A stretch of 64,000 nt of DNA, from positions 1 through 64,000 of the forward strand of contig JBPOIC010000001.1 in NCBI GenBank assembly GCA_052034865.1. Reading direction: 5' to 3'. Under the pieces are notes generated by a model. It was not told where the DNA came from. It was given only the letters and a program-made list of their open reading frames with translations, and did no database searches. This document shows, in pieces, positions 33,031-42,613 of this stretch; the first letter of the stretch is position 1; each line of letters opens with the position of its first letter. Both the position numbers and the translations under genes were made by a program. The stretch comes from JBPOIC01 sp052034865. Lineage in GTDB: Bacteria; UBA10199; JADFYH01.

Positions 33031-34545
33031 TTATTTCAAAGTTGAAAAATCCTTTCTTAAAGCCCGACTAAGAAGGATTTTTTCTGGCATCTCAAGACCT
33101 AATGACCAAAGACAAAAGCTATAAATCCCCAATATCAGTAATCCATGAATTACCAAGTTCCATACAGGTGAACTGAAGGAAAACGGCCGGAGGTAAAAAA
33201 GGAAAAGAAGTGTCCCGACAAAAGAAAAAGCAGGTTTCCATAAATTAAAGCTAAAAACATGAACTTTGAGATGAGAATAACCCCACCAGGAAGTGAGCAG
33301 TTGTGTCAGTATCAGACTGAGGGCAGCTCCAAGTGCAGCACCCACAGGTCCAAAAGAGCGAATTAAAAGAAAGGTGATAGCTCCACTGATAAGAAAATTA
33401 ATCATCTGACTCTTAAGTAACGATTCTGGATGTCCAGTCATTGCCAAAAGATAACCTGACAATCCAAAGAACGCCAAAGCACTGGTTCCGGCAATTAAGA
33501 TATAGAGCCAGTCAACCCCCATTTGATTCTGAGGATTCACCAAAACAACCAATTCACCCCCATAGAGGAGCATGAAGGCAACCAAAGGAAAAGTCAGAAT
33601 CATGACCCAACGGGTAATCATTTTATAAGTAGCTCCCAGCCGTTGCGTATCATTGATCGCATGCAGTTCTGTGAACAGAGGGTTTGCAATTGGATCGAAG
33701 GCAAACCGCACCGTTTGGATGACATTGGCAACCTGAGACATGATCCCATAGACGCCAATCACCGAGCTGGATGCAAAATAGCCCAGGATCATGATGTCCA
33801 AACGTGCGCTGAGATTTGAAACGATATCCGAAAGAAACATGATTCTGGAGAATTGAAAAATCTCCTGATGAAATCCATCTGAATGATCAAACCAAAGGCG
33901 GAGCGGAAAATGCTCAAAGACAGGAAAGATCGATGCAATAAAAACAACGGCTGAAGCCAGGAGATGAGCCATGCAAAGCCCACGTAGTCCCAATCCCATC
34001 CAGTAAAAAATAATGGAAAGTAAAATCATCATGATGGGTTCTAGGAGACCCCGGAAATAGAGACCATACTTCATTACCTTATGTGCGATGGGAACTTGAA
34101 ACAAAAGCTGGCTGAGTGCTTTGAAAAAAATAATGAACGAAAGCCAGCGAAGGGGGGTCGTTAGGTCGGGGTTATTTAAGTAAGACGCCAAAGTAGCGCT
34201 GAGTGCGAGAAGTGCAATGCTTAAGGAAAGACTTACTAAAAAACCAATAATAAGAGCTGTGCGAAAACAGGCCAGCTCATGTTTCTTTTCATCCAAAGAG
34301 TTGTGATAGGCCACATACCTCAAGACAGCTTTGTCCATCCCTAAAGGAGCGATGAGAGAAAGGAATTCAATATAAGTCCAGGCTAGAAAATAGACTCCAT
34401 AATCATGCGCTCCGTAGAAATAGGCCGCAGTAAAGAAAAAAATCGGTCTTCCAAATTTAGCTATAAGTGTAAGGAAGTTGACCCCAGCGCCTTTTGCAAC
34501 AATCTTTGCTTCGCGATGATTCTCTTTTGCCTTCATCATAAACAA
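33031..34545 (-). CDS. Polysaccharide flippase (Wzx/MATE-like)
   Basis: Encodes 504 residues with about 12-14 predicted membrane segments. The N-terminal GAGVNFLTLIAKFGRPIFFFTAAYFYGAHDYGVYFLAWTYIEFLSLIAPLGMDKAVLRYVAYH and the middle RIMFLSDIVSNLSARLDIMILGYFASSSVIGVYGIMSQVANVIQ are typical of the oligosaccharide/lipid-linked glycan flippase superfamily. It would move undecaprenyl-linked glycan or teichoic-like material across the inner membrane. It is preceded by a GT2 gene transcribed in the same direction (79 bases apart). Confidence 0.85.
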   Translation of the reverse strand: MFMMKAKENHREAKIVAKGAGVNFLTLIAKFGRPIFFFTAAYFYGAHDYGVYFLAWTYIEFLSLIAPLGMDKAVLRYVAYHNSLDEKKHELACFRTALIIGFLVSLSLSIALLALSATLASYLNNPDLTTPLRWLSFIIFFKALSQLLFQVPIAHKVMKYGLYFRGLLEPIMMILLSIIFYWMGLGLRGLCMAHLLASAVVFIASIFPVFEHFPLRLWFDHSDGFHQEIFQFSRIMFLSDIVSNLSARLDIMILGYFASSSVIGVYGIMSQVANVIQTVRFAFDPIANPLFTELHAINDTQRLGATYKMITRWVMILTFPLVAFMLLYGGELVVLVNPQNQMGVDWLYILIAGTSALAFFGLSGYLLAMTGHPESLLKSQMINFLISGAITFLLIRSFGPVGAALGAALSLILTQLLTSWWGYSHLKVHVFSFNLWKPAFSFVGTLLFLFYLRPFSFSSPVWNLVIHGLLILGIYSFCLWSLGLEMPEKILLSRALRKDFSTLK

Positions 34546-34624
34546 CTAGCCCTTCTCCACTATATTTTCCAAGATTGAAAAGTCTAAAAGTCCATTGTGG
34601 TTAGAAGAACTTGTGCTTTCCTTG

Positions 34625-35548
34625 CTACAGCAAAGAGCCATGTGGTGGAGTATTAGGCTTGGATGGATTCTGATAGAGGACAATCCCCTGATAAGTTCCC
34701 TGAAGAAATGCTTTTAATTTTTTTCCCATGAGACTCCAAGCGTCCATTTTTTTGCTGGTGTGGTCTAATAAAACAAAGCGGACAAAAAGGTTGCCGATAA
34801 AATAGGGTAAAAGCCACTTGGAGAAGTGTTTGAGCCAGAAATAAAGCTCGTGGGTGTAAGAGAGAGATTCTAATCCACGACTTGAAATTCGGCATCCTCC
34901 CGAAGGAGCTTCGTGGTGGAAAAGGGTAGTTTCGGGATCAAAAATCATTAGGCGTCGATCGATCTTGAGATAGCGAATGCAAAAATCAGTTTCTTCTCGT
35001 ACGGCACTCTTTGTGAAGTTTTCATCGAAGCCACCACATCGAATCATGCTCTCACGATAAAATGAGATGTTCGCACCTCGTCCATGTTCTACATATGTAC
35101 GTTTTTGACCGTAGAAATTCGAAAAGATCTGTCCATACCAAGTTATCTTTCCAATTTTTGGGGGAGGACTTTTAGGAGATTTTATCTCTAAAATTCTGCC
35201 GGCTACCGCTCCCACTTGTGGGTCCAGATAGTTTTGAACGTGTCTCTCAATAAAATCTTGAGGCAGATCCACATCATCATCGATACAAATCACTATTTCG
35301 CCCGAGGCCTTGGCAAGTGCCAGATTTTTTGCGCGTGTGACGCTGGGTTTTTCCAGGGTTAAGTAATGGATTTTATTTTGAATAGACCGCAAATACAGTT
35401 CGACTTCTCGAGGGTGGTGTGCGGTCTGATCCACCACGATCACCTCGTAGGAAGGATAAGTTTGATTCAGTATCCCTTCCATGGTTTTTTGAAGAAAAAG
35501 GCTTCTATTATAGGTAGGGATAATGACGGACACAGGAGGGGTGAACAT
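34625..35548 (-). CDS. Family 2 glycosyltransferase
   Basis: Encodes 307 residues. The GT-A fold begins VSVIIPTYNRSLFLQKTMEGILNQTYPSYEVIVVDQT, with the metal-binding motif ICIDDDVDLPQDFIERHV and the acceptor region GANISFYRESMIRCGGFDENF and EETDFCIRYLK. A C-terminal hydrophobic/basic region (LPYFIGNLFVRFVLLDH) suggests membrane association. It probably transfers a sugar in surface polysaccharide synthesis, ahead of the flippase gene on the same transcript. Divergent from the GT4 gene. Confidence 0.9.
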   Translation of the reverse strand: MFTPPVSVIIPTYNRSLFLQKTMEGILNQTYPSYEVIVVDQTAHHPREVELYLRSIQNKIHYLTLEKPSVTRAKNLALAKASGEIVICIDDDVDLPQDFIERHVQNYLDPQVGAVAGRILEIKSPKSPPPKIGKITWYGQIFSNFYGQKRTYVEHGRGANISFYRESMIRCGGFDENFTKSAVREETDFCIRYLKIDRRLMIFDPETTLFHHEAPSGGCRISSRGLESLSYTHELYFWLKHFSKWLLPYFIGNLFVRFVLLDHTSKKMDAWSLMGKKLKAFLQGTYQGIVLYQNPSKPNTPPHGSLL

Positions 35549-35786
35549 TCAGATTCCCCTGCCATTCATATTTAAAAATTTTGGACAAAAATGCACTTCT
35601 GATTCCGTAAGAAATGGGTGCTGGTGGAGGTAAATAGATGTTTCGCAGTTCAGTACCTAAAGTATTTTAATGAGGTCAATCTCATTTATTGTGATTTGAG
35701 GGGTTTCCTGATAGCCCTCCGCTCCCGTTGGATAAGGTGAGTCGTCGTACTTTTTATTTTCAGACTCTTCAGAGGAAATCCTTATT

Positions 35787-36899
35787 ATGAAAATCTGTCT
35801 CGATACCCGCCAGGTCCTGGGAAAAATGACGGGCCTAGGGCGCTACGCCCTTAACCTGGCGCGTGCGCTCGCCCAGATTGACACAGAAAACGAATACCTC
35901 CTCCTTAAAAATCCTTCCTGTTCCACTACACTCGTTGAACAAAAAAACTTTCGTGAGATTGTGGTTCCGTTTGAGATATCCTCCGCTAAAAATATTTTTT
36001 TAGGATCGCGGGTAATCAACCCTCTCAAGGTCGATATCTATCATGCACTTTTTCATTTTCTTCCCTTTCAAGTAAATGCCGGTCGAGTGATCGTGACCCT
36101 GCACGATTTAATGTGGGAGCACTTTCCAGCCCTGGTTTATACAGACGGGCTTTCGCAATGGTACGTAAAGCACATCGCGGCCCCTCTCATTCACCGTGCC
36201 TTGCGTGTAGCGGATCAGGTCATTGCCATCTCGCAGGCCACCGCTGAAGATGCCATTCAAACCTACAGACTCAACTCACAAAAATTTCAGGTAATCCACC
36301 ATGGGGTCGATCCGGTTTTTTTAAATGAAAGTGGAGAAACCTCAGGGCAAACTCCTTCTTTTCCTTATCTTTTTTCCCTCGGTCATTCTCGACCCTATAA
36401 AAATATTCCGGCCCTGATTCGTGCCTTTTCTAAAATTTCCGGACGCTATCCGGATCTTAGGCTTGTGATCGCGGGGCGAGGAGATCAATACGATGCCCTT
36501 CGAAACCTGGCGGAGAATCTGAGAGTGGCGGAGCGGGTTTTGTTCAAAGGACATTTAAGCGATGCCGAGGTGGGGGCGTATTTTCGCAAGGCCCAGATGT
36601 TTGTGTTTCCTTCACTCATTGAAGGTTTTGGGTTTCCTGTCCTGGAGGCAATGATGGCGGGATGTCCTGTGGTGACCTCCAATCGATATTCACTTCCCGA
36701 AATTGCGGGGGATGCGGCCTTGCAGGTCAATCCGGAAGATGTCGATTCGATGGCAAACGCGATCTGTAGTTTACTAGAAAACGAATCGTTACGGCGTGAT
36801 CTTTCACAACGAGGGCTGGAACGGGCGAAGGGGTTTACGTGGAGAAATTGCGCGGAGAAGACGTTGGAGCTGTATCGGCAAGCTTCTGTTGGTAGGTAA
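35787..36899 (+). CDS. Family 4 glycosyltransferase
   Basis: Encodes 370 residues. GT-B features: N-terminal MKICLDTRQVLGKMTGLGRYALNLARAL, DIYHALFHFLPF, HDLMWEHFPAL, VIAISQATAEDAI and in the C-terminal domain PYLFSLGHSRPYKNIPALIRAF, VFKGHLSDAEVGAYFRKAQMFVFPSLIEGFGFPVLEAMMAGCPVVTSN (the E-x7-E motif of GT4 enzymes). It would act in the cytoplasm on a lipid-linked acceptor. Divergent from the GT2/flippase pair by 239 bases and followed by mutase genes of unrelated function. Confidence 0.9.
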   Translation: MKICLDTRQVLGKMTGLGRYALNLARALAQIDTENEYLLLKNPSCSTTLVEQKNFREIVVPFEISSAKNIFLGSRVINPLKVDIYHALFHFLPFQVNAGRVIVTLHDLMWEHFPALVYTDGLSQWYVKHIAAPLIHRALRVADQVIAISQATAEDAIQTYRLNSQKFQVIHHGVDPVFLNESGETSGQTPSFPYLFSLGHSRPYKNIPALIRAFSKISGRYPDLRLVIAGRGDQYDALRNLAENLRVAERVLFKGHLSDAEVGAYFRKAQMFVFPSLIEGFGFPVLEAMMAGCPVVTSNRYSLPEIAGDAALQVNPEDVDSMANAICSLLENESLRRDLSQRGLERAKGFTWRNCAEKTLELYRQASVGR

Positions 36900-36997
36900 A
36901 ATTTTCATGGTAGTGGCAAGATGCCGCACCCCTGGTTTCTGGATTCTAAATATTTGACGGATTTTCATCATTTAAGTTACTGCCAGCCCACTCTTTT

Positions 36998-38659
36998 ATG
37001 TCCTCCGACTTCTATAAAACCTATCAGGAATGGAATCATCAAACCCAGCAATGGGTGGCAAAGCGTCCAGAGCGTGAAGCCGAATTTACCTCCCTTTCGA
37101 ATCGTCCGATTGAAAGGGTCTACACCCCTTTGCATACAAAAGATTCAGATTCTGCCCAAGAGATCGGTCTTCCTGGAAAATTCCCTTATACACGGGGGAT
37201 TTATCCCACCATGTATCGAGGAAGACTTTGGACGATGCGCCAGTTCGCAGGGTTTGGATCCGCCCGCGATACGAATCAGCGCTTTCATTATCTGATCGAT
37301 CACGGCCAAACCGGACTGTCGGTTGCTTTTCATTTTCCAACCCTCATGGGTTACGATTCCGACTCTTCGCGGGCGCGCGGAGAAGTGGGAGTGTGCGGAG
37401 TCGCGATCGATACCCTCCACGACATGGAAATCCTGTTTGATCGTATCCCCCTCGATCGTGTGACTACGTCGATGACGATCAACCCACCTGCCGCCATTTT
37501 GCTCGCCATGTATATTGCCCTGGCGGATCAGCAGGGGGTGCCCCGAGAGAAAATTGGTGGCACTATCCAAAATGACATCCTCAAAGAATATATTGCCCAA
37601 AACTCTTACGTCTTTCCCCCCAAACCTTCGATGCGGCTGATTGTCGACACCATCGAGTTCTGCGCCAAAAATCTTCCCAAGTGGCATCCCATCAGTATTT
37701 CCGGCTATCACATTCGCGAGTCCGGCTCGACGGCCGTTCAGGAGCTCGCTTTTACGATCGCCGATGGGATTGCGTACGTGCAGGCGGCGATTGATCGGGG
37801 TCTTGAGGTTGATGTGTTTGCGCCCCAGCTTTCCTTTTTTTGGGACGTCCATAACGATTTTTTCGAAGAGATTGCAAAATTGCGCGCTGCCCGCAGGATG
37901 TGGGCCAAAATCATGAAAGATCGTTTCGGCGCCAAAAAAGAGGCTTCCTTACAAATGAAGTTCCATTGCCAAACCGCAGGGGTTTCGCTCACGGCCCAAC
38001 AACCTTATAACAATGTGGTGCGGGTCACCCTCCAGGCGCTGGCCGCCGTGCTTGGAGGGACTCAATCCCTTCATACGAATTCTCTGGATGAAACCCTAGC
38101 CCTTCCCACCGATGAAGCGGTGCGTATTGCCTTGCGTACCCAACAGATCATTGCGGCTGAAAGTGGTGTCGCCAGTACGGTCGATCCCTTGGGTGGCAGC
38201 TACTATGTTGAGCGATTGACCGACGAGCTGGAAGAAGAAGCGAATCGGTATATTCAGAAAATTGATGAGATGGGGGGGATGGTCCGTGCCATTGAGCTGG
38301 GCTATCCCATGAAAGAGCGGGCCGAGGCTTCGTTTCGCTATCAGCGCCAGGTGGAACAGAAAAAGAAAGTGATTGTAGGGCTCAATGACTATGTGGTTGA
38401 AGATGACAGGCCGCTTGCCATCTTAAAAATAGATCCGAAAATCGAAAAAGAGCAGATTGAAAATCTAAAACAGGTGAAAGCAACGCGAGATAACGCTCAG
38501 GTGCAAAAAAACCTTCAGACACTTCGAAATGCAGCTCAAGGCTCTGAAAATCTCATGCCTTTTATTCTTGAGGCCGTAAAATCCTACGCGAGCCTGGGTG
38601 AAATCATGAGTGTTTTGCGGGAAGTTTTTGGAGTGTATCAGGATCCTGCAATTTATTAA
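36998..38659 (+). CDS. mcmA1: Methylmalonyl-CoA mutase, catalytic subunit
   Basis: Encodes 553 residues, the size of the large subunit of the split enzyme. Signature segments: YPTMYRGRLWTMRQFAGFG, TGLSVAFHFPTLMGYDSDSSRARGEVGVCGVAID, GTIQNDILKEYIAQNSYVFPPKPSMRLI, ISISGYHIRESGSTAVQE, and FHCQTAGVSLTAQQPYNNVVRVTLQALAAVLGGTQSLHTNSLDE. It converts methylmalonyl-CoA to succinyl-CoA with adenosylcobalamin, linking propionate, odd-chain and branched-chain catabolism to the TCA cycle. The B12-binding subunit gene lies 94 bases downstream. No MeaB chaperone gene is in the window. Isobutyryl-CoA mutase activity cannot be excluded, but the Tyr/Arg region favours methylmalonyl-CoA. Confidence 0.9.
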   Translation: MSSDFYKTYQEWNHQTQQWVAKRPEREAEFTSLSNRPIERVYTPLHTKDSDSAQEIGLPGKFPYTRGIYPTMYRGRLWTMRQFAGFGSARDTNQRFHYLIDHGQTGLSVAFHFPTLMGYDSDSSRARGEVGVCGVAIDTLHDMEILFDRIPLDRVTTSMTINPPAAILLAMYIALADQQGVPREKIGGTIQNDILKEYIAQNSYVFPPKPSMRLIVDTIEFCAKNLPKWHPISISGYHIRESGSTAVQELAFTIADGIAYVQAAIDRGLEVDVFAPQLSFFWDVHNDFFEEIAKLRAARRMWAKIMKDRFGAKKEASLQMKFHCQTAGVSLTAQQPYNNVVRVTLQALAAVLGGTQSLHTNSLDETLALPTDEAVRIALRTQQIIAAESGVASTVDPLGGSYYVERLTDELEEEANRYIQKIDEMGGMVRAIELGYPMKERAEASFRYQRQVEQKKKVIVGLNDYVVEDDRPLAILKIDPKIEKEQIENLKQVKATRDNAQVQKNLQTLRNAAQGSENLMPFILEAVKSYASLGEIMSVLREVFGVYQDPAIY

Positions 38660-38753
38660 CATCCTGTCAGTCAGATGGAGAGAGTTTTTTATTAGAGGGT
38701 TTTTTATTGGGGTAGGCAGGTTCTAAGATTGAAGTCAAAAATCAGGAGTTTTT

Positions 38754-39158
38754 ATGGAACGTAAAATTCGAATTCTTGTTGGAAAACCAGGCCTTGATGG
38801 CCATGACCGTGGCGCAAAAGTCGTGGCCCGTGCCTTGCGCGATGCAGGTTTTGAAGTGATCTATACCGGTCTTCATCAAACTCCGGAAATGATTGTCAAC
38901 ACAGCCTTACAGGAAGACGTCGATGCCATCAGTCTTTCCATTCTTTCTGGTGCCCACAATTATATTTTTCCAGAGGTCATCAAGCTGCTCAAAGAGCAGG
39001 GGATTTCAGATATGTGTGTTTTTGGCGGAGGTATCATTCCCGACGAAGATATCCAAATGCTTAAAACTCAAGGGGTCGCTGAGCTTTTCACGCCGGGGGC
39101 GTCGACTCAAAAGATCATCGATTGGGTTCGGGAGAATGTAAAGCCGAGGAGTTTATAG
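38754..39158 (+). CDS. mcmA2: Methylmalonyl-CoA mutase, cobalamin-binding subunit
   Basis: Encodes 134 residues. The B12-binding Rossmann domain has KPGLDGHDRGAKVVARALRDAGFEVIYTGLHQTPE (D-x-H-x-x-G, with the cobalt-ligand His), SLSILSGAH, and VFGGGIIPDEDI. It pairs with the upstream catalytic subunit to form the split mutase. RBS in the short gap is GGAG. A small membrane protein gene follows 16 bases downstream. Confidence 0.92.
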   Translation: MERKIRILVGKPGLDGHDRGAKVVARALRDAGFEVIYTGLHQTPEMIVNTALQEDVDAISLSILSGAHNYIFPEVIKLLKEQGISDMCVFGGGIIPDEDIQMLKTQGVAELFTPGASTQKIIDWVRENVKPRSL

Positions 39159-39174
39159 AAAGGACAAATGAGAT

Positions 39175-39420
39175 ATGGAAGAGAGCATGGCATTTCAATT
39201 CCTGGGTGGTTTTGCGATATTTTTCATTTTATTTTTTGGAGCTTTCTTTCTTGCCGCAATGGTGTTTTGGGTCTGGATGCTGGTTGATTGTATCCAGAGA
39301 CCTTTTCCTCCTGCCGAACAAAATGCAAAAATTATCTGGATTCTGGTGATCGTCCTGACCCATTGGTTGGGGGCTCTTCTTTATTATCTGATCGTCAAAA
39401 GAGCGAAAGGACATCCGTAA
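39175..39420 (+). CDS. Small PLDc_N-type membrane protein
   Basis: Encodes 81 residues. Two membrane segments (AIFFILFFGAFFLAAMVFWVWMLVDCIQRPFPPAEQNAKIIWILVIVLTHWLGALLYYLIV) with the motif W-x-L-V-D-C-I, then P-P, then W-I-L-V, match the PLDc_N family (phospholipase D-like N-terminal domain) of small envelope proteins of unknown role. It starts 16 bases after the mutase subunit gene with GAAAGGA upstream, so it may be co-transcribed. Confidence 0.7.
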   Translation: MEESMAFQFLGGFAIFFILFFGAFFLAAMVFWVWMLVDCIQRPFPPAEQNAKIIWILVIVLTHWLGALLYYLIVKRAKGHP

Positions 39421-39478
39421 AACCTTGTAGGTCCAGTTTCTTCATTTACCATACGCGATTTTTGTCATTTGGAATGAG

Positions 39479-39563
39479 TTCCAAGGGGAGGCCCTGTGTG
39501 GCCGCCCTAAATATTTTAATAATTCGGAAAATTGCAGAACATCCGCCTCAGGCGGATGCCCCT
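39479..39563. repeat. Intergenic palindromic repeats with CCCCTA tail
   Basis: The motif GGGGAGGCCCTGTGTGGCC (39484-39502) followed by GCCC, and a second palindrome CATCCGCCT-C-AGGCGGATG (39540-39558) followed by CCCCTA, lie in the gap before htpX. The CCCCTA tail also follows the palindrome at 8781-8800, and the AGGCGGAT core recurs at 54856-54869 (GCGCCTGAGGCGGAT). This looks like one dispersed non-coding repeat family. Confidence 0.45.
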
Positions 39564-39653
39564 AAAATCTCTTGGAACCTTGATTATCAGAGGGACTTGA
39601 CCTCACACCCTCGAGACTCCATTTATAGTTCATTCATCCAAAGGAGGTTTGTC

Positions 39654-40556
39654 ATGACTTGGGTTAAACGCATTTTTTTATTTGGACTCGTCAATATTCT
39701 TGTCCTGGTAACCATTTCACTTCTCCTGAACCTTCTCGGCGTTCGGCCTTATCTCACAAATTATGGAATCGATTACACCCAGCTGATGATCTTTTGCCTT
39801 GTTTGGGGGATGGGAGGGGCAATGATTTCGCTCCTTTTGTCGCGGGTAATGGCTAAATGGATGATGGGCGTGCAGGTGATTGATCCCCAGGCCGCTCATG
39901 GAGATCTTGCAAGGCTGGTACAGCTTGTACATGGCCTGGCCCAACGAGCTCAGCTTTCACGAATGCCTCAGGTCGGAATTTATGAGAGTGACGAGGTCAA
40001 TGCCTTTGCGACAGGACCCACCCGGTCGCGTGCCCTGGTTGCTGTTTCCAGCGGTCTGTTGCGTCGGATGAATTGGGAGGAAATGGAAGCCGTTTTAGGC
40101 CATGAAATTTCCCACGTTGGCAATGGGGATATGGTTACGATGATGTTGCTTCAGGGCGTCATCAACGCTTTTGTAATGTTTTTTGCGAGGGTGATTGCCT
40201 TTGCGGTGAGCCAGGGAGCAAGAGAGGATTCCCGACGAGCAATCCAGTTTGGAGTGACCTTTATTCTTGAGATTGTCCTGAGTATTTTGGGATTTATGGT
40301 CGTGGCCGCTTTTTCCCGCTGGCGCGAGTTTCGTGCGGATCGTGGAGGGGCACAGCTGGCAGGCCGGCAGAAAATGATTCAGGCCCTGTCTGCTCTTCAG
40401 CGTACGCTACATTTGGAAACAGCCCATGCCCAGCCTCAGGAAGGGGGTTTCGCGACATTTAAGATTTCCAACAAGCCGCATGGGTTTTTGGCCCTGATGT
40501 CAACCCATCCTCCGCTAGAAGAAAGAATCCGTCGTTTGCGCGAAGAGGTGATCTGA
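39654..40556 (+). CDS. htpX: Membrane protease HtpX
   Basis: Encodes 300 residues from the ATG with AAGGAGG seven bases upstream; the longer upstream in-frame extension covers a repeat and lacks family sequence. Two N-terminal membrane segments (RIFLFGLVNILVLVTISLLLNLLG and MIFCLVWGMGGAMISLLLS) are followed by MPQVGIYESDEVNAFATGP and the zinc motif VLGHEISHVGNGDMV (HExxH), then another membrane pair and the third ligand region FSRWREFRADRGGAQL. HtpX is an inner-membrane metalloprotease that degrades misfolded membrane proteins. It is close to the known 290-residue length. Confidence 0.93.
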   Translation: MTWVKRIFLFGLVNILVLVTISLLLNLLGVRPYLTNYGIDYTQLMIFCLVWGMGGAMISLLLSRVMAKWMMGVQVIDPQAAHGDLARLVQLVHGLAQRAQLSRMPQVGIYESDEVNAFATGPTRSRALVAVSSGLLRRMNWEEMEAVLGHEISHVGNGDMVTMMLLQGVINAFVMFFARVIAFAVSQGAREDSRRAIQFGVTFILEIVLSILGFMVVAAFSRWREFRADRGGAQLAGRQKMIQALSALQRTLHLETAHAQPQEGGFATFKISNKPHGFLALMSTHPPLEERIRRLREEVI

Positions 40557-40795
40557 ATTTACGCCTTGGTTATTCCTCTGAATCATCCCTTCTATTTTTG
40601 CAAAAGAGGGGTCATTCCGCTTTCAATAGGCCACCTTAAAATCCATACCAGCGCTGCTTTTCAGTTTGCACACCGCCCAGAGGCAGGTTAGAGGGCTTCA
40701 GCTTTCTAAACACGCCCTTAAGGGGACCTCTAAAAATTTCCCTAAGGCTTAAGTACCCTTTAAAACTCCAACCCATCAGGAAAGAAAAATAAATC
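40557..40795. other. Intergenic gap before typA
   Basis: No gene is seen. It contains a palindrome CCCTTAAGGG near 40708-40717 and an A/T-rich stretch with AAAAATTTCCC; no clear terminator. It presumably holds the typA promoter. Confidence 0.4.
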
Positions 40796-42604
40796 ATGAA
40801 ACCGCTTACTCAAAATTCCAGGATCCGAAACATCGCCATCATTGCCCACGTCGACCACGGTAAAACCACCCTGGTGGATTTTATGCTCAGACAAAGCGGA
40901 ACCTTCCGCGAAAATCAGGCGATGGATGATCGGGTGATGGATAGCATGGATCTGGAACGTGAGCGCGGCATCACGATTGCCTCCAAAAACTGTTCGATGA
41001 ATTTTAAAGGCACAAAGATCAACATCATCGATACTCCTGGTCACTCTGATTTTGGAGGTGAGGTCGAGCGAGCGCTTAAGATGGTAGATGGAGCGATCCT
41101 CCTCGTTGATTCGTCCGAAGGGCCGCTGCCGCAAACCCGCTTTGTGCTTAAAAAAGCCCTGGAAGCAGGAATCAAGATTATTGTTTTAGTCAATAAAATC
41201 GATCGTAAAGATGCTCGCCCGAAAGAAGTCTTGAACGAAGTTTACGACCTTTTCATCGATCTTGATGCTAGCGATGAACAAATCGATTTTCCCGTCCTTT
41301 ATGCGATTGGACGTGAAGGCATTGCCCAGCCTGCCTTGGAAGAACGTGGCAAAAATCTGGAGCCACTTTTCGATGCGATTCTAAAAGAAATTCCTCCTCC
41401 CTCTTACGATTCCACGGAGCCTTTTCAGATGTTGGTGACCAATCTTGGATATTCCGATTATGTCGGTCGTTTAGCCATTGGTCGTATCTTCCACGGCAGT
41501 GCGCGTAAAAATGAAGGCTTGAGCTGTATCGGTCCCGATGGAAGTCCGAAGTCCCTGCGAGCCACGAGTCTACAGGTCTACGAAGGACTCAAGTTTAAAG
41601 AAGTTGATACCGTTGAGGCAGGAGATATCGCCATTGTTTCAGGGATAGAGGATGTGGAGATCGGCGATACGATTTGTGCGGCGGCCAGCCCCAAGGCGCT
41701 CAAGCGCATCACCGTCGATGAACCAACGGTTTCGATGAAGTTCATGGTGAATACTTCTCCCTTTGCCGGACGCGAAGGAAAGCTTGTGCAATCACGAAAA
41801 ATTTTAGAGCGCCTGAAAAAAGAGACTTTGCACAATGTGGCGCTCAAGGTTGAAGGTAGTGAAAACTCTGATAGCTTTACGGTAAAGGGTCGCGGTGAAT
41901 TTCAGATGGCTATCCTCGTCGAAACCATGCGCCGCGAAGGTTTTGAGCTGGCGATCTCCCGCCCGCAGATTATTTTTAAAGAAGAGAATGGGGTAAAGCT
42001 TGAGCCCATCGAGCACCTCTTCGTCGATATTCCAGAAGATTTCATGGGAGTGATCACCGAAAAGCTCTCCTTACGCCAGGGCCGCATGACGAACATGGTC
42101 AATCATGGCACGGGCCGTATCCGCCTGGAATTTTCCATTCCCTCTCGTGGTCTCATCGGTTACCGCACCGAATTTCTCACCGACACCAAAGGCGTTGGAC
42201 TCATGAACTCATATCTTCAGGGCTATGAACCTGTCCGTGGAGAGATCAAGAGCCGCGTGAGTGGCTCGCTTGTTTCTGATCGCCAGGGAACTTCTGTCCC
42301 TTATGGTCTGTTTCATCTGGAACCGCGCGGCATTCTGTTTATCGAAGGGGGTGTGGAGGTCTATGAAGGAATGATCGTCGGTGAGCACAACCGCGACAAT
42401 GATTTGAATGTGAATGTCTGCCGCGAAAAGAAACTCACCAACATGCGTGCGGCGGGTAAAGACGAAGCTGTGAGTTTAACTCCCGTACTTCCCATGACCC
42501 TGGAGCGGGCGATGGAATTTATTAAAGATGATGAGTGGGTGGAGGTAACACCTAAAAATATCCGGTTGAGAAAAACAGTTCTTTCTGCATCGTTCAGGAA
42601 GTAG
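40796..42604 (+). CDS. typA: Ribosome-associated GTPase TypA/BipA
   Basis: Encodes 602 residues. The GTP-binding domain has IAIIAHVDHGKTTLVDFML (G1), RERGITIASKN (G2), IDTPGHSDFGGEV (G3) and LVNKIDRKDARPKE (G4). The C-terminus shows translational GTPase domains with VKGRGEFQMAILVETMRREGFE and the BipA-specific AFFSIPSRGLIGYRTEFLTDTKG-type segment. BipA acts on 50S ribosomal subunit assembly and stress responses. A PPOX-family gene begins nine bases downstream, so a short operon with the radical SAM gene is likely. Confidence 0.95.
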   Translation: MKPLTQNSRIRNIAIIAHVDHGKTTLVDFMLRQSGTFRENQAMDDRVMDSMDLERERGITIASKNCSMNFKGTKINIIDTPGHSDFGGEVERALKMVDGAILLVDSSEGPLPQTRFVLKKALEAGIKIIVLVNKIDRKDARPKEVLNEVYDLFIDLDASDEQIDFPVLYAIGREGIAQPALEERGKNLEPLFDAILKEIPPPSYDSTEPFQMLVTNLGYSDYVGRLAIGRIFHGSARKNEGLSCIGPDGSPKSLRATSLQVYEGLKFKEVDTVEAGDIAIVSGIEDVEIGDTICAAASPKALKRITVDEPTVSMKFMVNTSPFAGREGKLVQSRKILERLKKETLHNVALKVEGSENSDSFTVKGRGEFQMAILVETMRREGFELAISRPQIIFKEENGVKLEPIEHLFVDIPEDFMGVITEKLSLRQGRMTNMVNHGTGRIRLEFSIPSRGLIGYRTEFLTDTKGVGLMNSYLQGYEPVRGEIKSRVSGSLVSDRQGTSVPYGLFHLEPRGILFIEGGVEVYEGMIVGEHNRDNDLNVNVCREKKLTNMRAAGKDEAVSLTPVLPMTLERAMEFIKDDEWVEVTPKNIRLRKTVLSASFRK

Positions 42605-42613
42605 GAATGTCAT

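Noticed and set aside
39288..39653. Long N-terminal extension of the HtpX frame
   Set aside because: The extra 122 residues overlap the small membrane protein gene and repeat region, and a perfect ribosome-binding site precedes the ATG at 39654.
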